23,431 nt of DNA, taken from the NCBI GenBank assembly GCA_027489415.1, contig JAIXZU010000084.1:1-23431 (forward strand), in the 5' to 3' direction. The translations under genes and the position numbers were made by a program. The notes below the pieces were generated by a model. It searched no databases and had not been told where the DNA came from. It saw only the letters and a list, made by a program, of their open reading frames with translations. The stretch's first letter is position 1; each line of letters begins with the position of its first letter. The stretch comes from Alphaproteobacteria bacterium (GTDB taxonomy: Bacteria; Pseudomonadota; Alphaproteobacteria; UBA2136; UBA6156). Positions 19,853 through 23,431 of the stretch are shown piece after piece.

Positions 19853-22210
19853 ATGGCCGCAAACATGAGAAGCCGAAGCCAGGCACTGGGTAAAGACAGT
19901 GTTCGTGCCCCCCGCGGGGCCAAGCAGGCCGTGCGGCGCAGCCTGATTGCCGAGCGCTTCATTGAAGGTGTGGGTGTTTTACTGCTCGTGGCGGCGGCTT
20001 ACCTTGCATTGGCATTAGTGACCTACGCCCCCACCGACCCGAGCCTGAGTTACAGCGGGCCGGGGGGTGGTGTGTTGAACTGGGGTGGGCGCTTGGGGGC
20101 TTACCTGAGTGACATCCTGCTGACGACCTTCGGGCTTGGGGCGTTTGTGTGGGTTTGCTGGCTGTGTTTTCATGCCTTCAACGCGTTGACCCACCGCGAG
20201 GAAGGGCCGAGTTTCAGTTTACAGATTATTACCCTGCCGCTGATGCTGCTGAGCCTTGGCGTGCTGCTGTTCGTGTTCAACCCCATGCCCGAATGGCCGC
20301 GTGTGGCCCAAGGGGTGGGTAACGGCGGTTTGCTGGGCAAGCTGATGGCGAGCATGGTGTTGCCGCTGCTGGGCAAAGTGGGTGGCGTGATGCTGATGAG
20401 TGCCGTGCTGGCGCTGAGTATTTTGTGGTTTACCGGTTGGACGATTGCCGAGGTGAAGGCGTCGTGCATTTGGCTTTACAAAGTGGGTTGCGTGATGGCG
20501 GTGCAGGTTGGCCGCTGGATGGCGAGGTTGCGTGCGGCGGTGCCGGAACAGTTTGACCTGCCGCTTTCCCACCCCGTGCCGAAGCGGCCGAAGCCGGTGG
20601 TGGTACGTGAAGAGGAAGCGCCGCGGCCTGCGCGGAGCCGTGAGAGCAGCCAAGCTTTCCTGCCGCTGGAAGTGGATGGTGACTTCACGTTGCCGCCCCT
20701 TGACCTGTTGAACGAGCCCAAGCCGCGCAAGGGTGGTGAGAGCGAACAGGCGCTGGAGCAGAATGCACGGCGGATTGAAGCGGAGCTGCTGAATTTCAAT
20801 GTGCAGGGCAAGATTACGAATATCCGCCCCGGGCCGGTGATTACGATTTACGAGCTGGAGCCTGCGCCCGGTGTGAAGAGTTCGGCCATTTTGAACTTAC
20901 AGGATGATTTGGCGCGGGCGATGAGCGCGTTAAGTATCCGGATTTCGACCATTCCTGGTAAAAACGTGCTGGGGATTGAGGTGCCGAACCGCGAGCGGCA
21001 GTTCCTGGGCCTTAAAGAGCTGCTGGATACGGATGAATTTGAGCATGATGCCGGTGGGTTGGTGGTGGCGCTGGGCGTTGATACCACCGGCCACCCGACC
21101 TATGCGGATATTGCCAAGATGCCGCACAGTTTGATTGCGGGGACGACGGGTTCGGGGAAATCGGTGGCGATCAACGCCTTTATTCTGAGCCTGTTGTACC
21201 GATTGACGCCTGACCAGCTGCGCTTTGTGATGATTGACCCGAAGATGCTGGAACTCAGCATTTACAATGATATTCCGCACCTGTTGACCCCCGTGATTAC
21301 CGACCCGACCAAGGCGGCTGCGGCACTTAACTGGGTGGTGAAGGAAATGGAAAACCGTTACCGGCTGATGAGTGAGATCGGAGTCAAGAATATCATTGGT
21401 TTCAATGAGAAATTTGCGACGATGCAGGCCGAAGGCAAGGTGCCGACCAAGCTGGTGCAGGTTGGGTTTGACCTGAACACCGGCCAGCCCCGCCATGAAG
21501 AACAGCCGCTCGCAACCAAGCCGCTGCCCTACATTGTGGTGGTGATTGACGAGCTGGCCGACCTGATGATGGTGGCGGGTAAGGCGGTGGAGTTCAGTAT
21601 CGCCCGCTTGACGCAGATGGCGCGGGCGAGCGGGATTCACCTGCTGGTAGCCACCCAGCGGCCGAGCGTTGACGTGGTGACCGGCTTGATTAAGGCGAAC
21701 ATCCCGACCCGGATTTCCTTCAGTGTAGCGAGTAAGATTGACAGCCGCACGGTGCTGGACAGCATGGGTGCGGAAGCGTTGCTGGGTAAAGGCGACATGC
21801 TCCATCTGGCCAATGGTTCCAACAGCCTTGTGCGGTTACACGGTGCGTTTGTGAGTGAAGACGAGTGCCTGAATGTAGCCAACTACCTGAAAGCCCAGAG
21901 CCAGCCGAACTACGTGGAAGATGTGTTCAAGGCGGGTGTGGCGGTGATTCCCGGCAGCAAGGAAGCCAAGGCCCAAGCCAATGGTGCTGGTGAAGGTGGA
22001 GACGGTGAGGATGGTGAAGGCGGGGAGAACCTGTATGAGCAGGCGGTGGAGATTATCTCCCGCGAGGGTAAGGCCAGTACCAGCTTCCTGCAGCGCAGCC
22101 TGAAGATTGGGTATAACCGTGCGGCGGACTTGATTGACCGGATGGAGGGAGAGGGGATTATTTCCCCGCCGAACCATGTTGGGAAAAGGGAAGTCTTGGC
22201 TCGCCGCTAG
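19853..22210 (+). CDS. ftsK: DNA translocase FtsK
   Basis: FtsK sits at the division septum, helps assemble the divisome and pumps DNA to resolve and segregate the chromosome terminus. The 785-residue protein has a basic N-terminus and four membrane helices in the first 205 residues. A short linker carries KRPKPVVVREEE-type residues. The alpha-beta motor has Walker A GTTGSGKS (about 429-436) and Walker B VVVIDELADL (about 562-571). A C-terminal gamma winged-helix domain (about 732-785, ISREGKASTSFLQRSLKIGY) reads polar KOPS sites. The linker is short compared with E. coli FtsK. GAGGAG lies 7 bases before ATG 19853. A palindrome follows the stop closely. Confidence 0.97.
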   Translation: MAANMRSRSQALGKDSVRAPRGAKQAVRRSLIAERFIEGVGVLLLVAAAYLALALVTYAPTDPSLSYSGPGGGVLNWGGRLGAYLSDILLTTFGLGAFVWVCWLCFHAFNALTHREEGPSFSLQIITLPLMLLSLGVLLFVFNPMPEWPRVAQGVGNGGLLGKLMASMVLPLLGKVGGVMLMSAVLALSILWFTGWTIAEVKASCIWLYKVGCVMAVQVGRWMARLRAAVPEQFDLPLSHPVPKRPKPVVVREEEAPRPARSRESSQAFLPLEVDGDFTLPPLDLLNEPKPRKGGESEQALEQNARRIEAELLNFNVQGKITNIRPGPVITIYELEPAPGVKSSAILNLQDDLARAMSALSIRISTIPGKNVLGIEVPNRERQFLGLKELLDTDEFEHDAGGLVVALGVDTTGHPTYADIAKMPHSLIAGTTGSGKSVAINAFILSLLYRLTPDQLRFVMIDPKMLELSIYNDIPHLLTPVITDPTKAAAALNWVVKEMENRYRLMSEIGVKNIIGFNEKFATMQAEGKVPTKLVQVGFDLNTGQPRHEEQPLATKPLPYIVVVIDELADLMMVAGKAVEFSIARLTQMARASGIHLLVATQRPSVDVVTGLIKANIPTRISFSVASKIDSRTVLDSMGAEALLGKGDMLHLANGSNSLVRLHGAFVSEDECLNVANYLKAQSQPNYVEDVFKAGVAVIPGSKEAKAQANGAGEGGDGEDGEGGENLYEQAVEIISREGKASTSFLQRSLKIGYNRAADLIDRMEGEGIISPPNHVGKREVLARR

Positions 22211-22237
22211 GGCGGCTTTGGCCAAGACGCGGGGCCC

Positions 22238-22340
22238 GGGCTAAAACGGCCCCCGGGTAATGTTTTGGCGGGTCTGAAATACTTCCTATGTATTCTGCTA
22301 CCCGCCAAAACATTACCCGGATGACCGTTTCAAGCCTCGC
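22238..22340. repeat. Long interspersed palindrome (family 1, copy C)
   Basis: GGGCTAAAACGG pairs with CCGTTTCAAGCC, CCGGGTAATG with CATTACCCGG, and TTTTGGCGGGT with ACCCGCCAAAA, around a core AATAC...GTATT. The central stem is perfect over about 20 bases. Block order is the same as in the copies at 10161 and 12099. It begins about 28 bases past the ftsK stop and could help end that transcript, though no U-run is present. Confidence 0.75.
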
Positions 22341-22389
22341 GCTGGCGGATACCTGAGAGACGGCGCTGCGCGCCGGATTTGGGAGGTGC

Positions 22390-22418
22390 TTGATTTGTTG
22401 GATTGTATGCAGTAATGC
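22390..22418 (+). promoter_or_regulatory. Candidate promoter for the gene at 22468
   Basis: TTGATT (22390-22395) and TAATGC (22413-22418) with a 17-base spacer, 49 bases before the start codon. The -10 is weak. Confidence 0.3.
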
Positions 22419-22467
22419 TGGGGTATGAAAAACCTCGCTATTGGGGTTTATATCTAGGGAGTGCCCT

Positions 22468-22956
22468 ATGACAATTTACCGACTTGGCTTGCTGAAGCTG
22501 GAAGAATTGAAATCGCCCAAGCATGGGTGGCAGGATGTGGCACCGCCGCTTGAGCTGATGATGAAGGGTTATCGCTGGAGGCGCCCTGAAGGGGAGCAAG
22601 ACCCCTCTTATTGGGATGACGTGTTTGGTTTCAATGCTAGTGGCGAAGGCTGGTTTACTGACCTGATTGTTAACATTGAGAGTGAGCTGCGGATGCCGAG
22701 CGAGCATATGAAAGTTCAGCTGAGGCGCTATCTGGCACAGGTTCTGGGGGAAACGATTGTTCCGGCAGTTGTGAGAAAGCTGTTGCAGCCCTACACCATG
22801 CCGACCGTGACGATGCCGAAATGGCGCCTGACCTTTGAGTGGGACATGCCGGAGTATGGTTTGACCGGCCCCCTCAAGCGCTGGAAGCTGAGCCCCGCCA
22901 TGACCCTTAAGGTGGATGCCGAAGACCTTGACATGACAATGGCTAAGGTTGGTTGA
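22468..22956 (+). CDS. Hypothetical protein
   Basis: A 162-residue soluble protein that I do not recognise. ATG 22468 has AGGGAG six bases upstream; an in-frame TTG at 22441 is less likely. It is rich in Trp, Pro and Met and has alternating charged segments (LKLEELKSPKHGW, MKGYRWRRPEGEQDPSYWDD). There is no signal peptide, membrane helix or known motif. The second half (WRLTFEWDMPEYGL...LTLKVDAEDL-like) looks beta-rich. It is a single-gene unit with its own terminator. Confidence 0.7.
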   Translation: MTIYRLGLLKLEELKSPKHGWQDVAPPLELMMKGYRWRRPEGEQDPSYWDDVFGFNASGEGWFTDLIVNIESELRMPSEHMKVQLRRYLAQVLGETIVPAVVRKLLQPYTMPTVTMPKWRLTFEWDMPEYGLTGPLKRWKLSPAMTLKVDAEDLDMTMAKVG

Positions 22957-22970
22957 TACTGATGACGATG

Positions 22971-22999
22971 AAAGCCCCGCTGAGTGCGGGGCTTTTTTA
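22971..22999. terminator. Intrinsic terminator
   Basis: Arms AAAGCCCCGC (22971-22980) and GCGGGGCTTT (22986-22995) with a 5-base loop and a T run on the + strand. It lies between convergent genes and may also end the esterase gene. Confidence 0.9.
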
Positions 23000-23009
23000 T
23001 TGATATTTT

Positions 23010-23431
23010 TTATTCCGGCCAGAGGGTTTGCAGGAAAACGCTGATATGGGCGAGGCAGGCGTTGTTGATGCCGTGGCCGAGGTTGGGCAGGATTTCCACT
23101 TGTGTGGGGTGGCCGTGGGACTGGAAGACGCTGGCGGCAGTGACGGAGGCGTCGGCGGGGAGGACGTCGTCGTCCGCGCCGTGGAGGAAAAGGATTGGTT
23201 GCGGATTGGGGTTAGGCGGGAAGCTGGGCGTGACCGTGAGAGCGCCGCAGCAGGAGATGAGGCCTGCGGGTTGGTTGGTAAGAGAGGGGAGGGCATGGAG
23301 AATGGTCATGGCGCCTTGGGAGAAGCCGAGGAGGGCGATATTGTGGCTGGGGATGCCGTGAGCCTGCATGACGTGACCGATGAAGGTATCCAGTTGGGCG
23401 GCTGCGGTTTGGAGGCCGGATTCGTCGCGGA
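23010..23431 (-). CDS. Alpha/beta-hydrolase, phospholipase/carboxylesterase family (5' part missing)
   Basis: The C-terminal 140 residues of a serine esterase that runs off the right edge; the frame is open to base 23431. The nucleophile motif GFSQG is complete, the strand PILFLHGADDDVLP carries the catalytic Asp, and LPNLGHGINN holds the catalytic His. These match the phospholipase/carboxylesterase (YpfH, acyl-protein thioesterase-like) group, cytoplasmic enzymes of about 200-230 residues with broad ester substrates. An internal ATG at 23369 is not the start, because the upstream frame reads as normal family sequence (LQTAAAQLDTFIGHV). Confidence 0.88.
   Translation of the reverse strand, partial: RDESGLQTAAAQLDTFIGHVMQAHGIPSHNIALLGFSQGAMTILHALPSLTNQPAGLISCCGALTVTPSFPPNPNPQPILFLHGADDDVLPADASVTAASVFQSHGHPTQVEILPNLGHGINNACLAHISVFLQTLWPE

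Noticed and set aside
19744..19962. Minus frame of 72 codons over the ftsK start
   Set aside because: It overlaps the well-supported ftsK start and its ribosome binding site and has no signature.
1..23431. CRISPR array or toxin-antitoxin pair
   Set aside because: No regularly spaced direct repeats with unique spacers and no small overlapping gene pair with known toxin or antitoxin motifs was found.

Overview
The window looks like chromosomal DNA of an alphaproteobacterium. The best markers are a Tim44/TimA-type protein next to hemC, a HemJ-type protoporphyrinogen oxidase divergent from hemC, gpsA linked to an EVE-domain gene, and the sequence character of TsaD, MltA and FtsK. A predatory or environmental lineage such as Micavibrionales is possible, but that is only an impression. 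No full conjugation, phage or CRISPR locus is present. Most genes are housekeeping genes; the accessory material is one secreted-protein block, several small orphan genes and a striking set of interspersed repeats.

Layout. 1-528: a possible gene start at the left edge, then repeat-like intergenic DNA. 529-1695 (-): mltA. 2001-2408 (+): small orphan gene with its own promoter and terminator. 2467-3552 (-): tsaD. 3720-7230 (+): three exported proteins, namely a TraU-like protein and two tail-fibre-like proteins that share a repeated module. 7237-8052 (-): mutM. 8197-8796 (+): two-helix membrane protein behind a leader terminator. 8826-10138 (-): mtgA and hemJ. 10489-12098 (+): hemC and timA. 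12323-14817 (+): gpsA, an exported Cys-motif protein and an EVE-domain gene. 14892-15599 (-): Bax-inhibitor-1/YccA family, with a CIRCE-like inverted repeat upstream. 16056-16403 (+): orphan gene. 16458-17837 (-): phosphomannomutase. 17932-19237 (-): EF-hand protein, ECF sigma factor and a small membrane protein that may be its anti-sigma factor. 19434-19509 (-): tRNA-Thr(CGU), with a duplicated 3' end nearby. 19853-22210 (+): ftsK. 22468-22956 (+): orphan gene. 23010 to the right edge (-): partial serine esterase.

How the genes fit together. mltA, mtgA and ftsK serve the cell wall and division. hemJ and hemC serve haem synthesis. tsaD and the tRNA serve translation, mutM serves DNA repair, gpsA serves phospholipid synthesis, and the phosphomannomutase feeds surface polysaccharide. 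The least explained parts are the 3720-7230 secreted block, a family of long palindromes (10161-10270, 12099-12206, 22238-22340) whose arms differ between copies but stay complementary within each copy, and TTAG-rich micro-repeats at gene borders. The + strand is visibly rich in G and T whichever strand is coding, suggesting that it is the leading strand.
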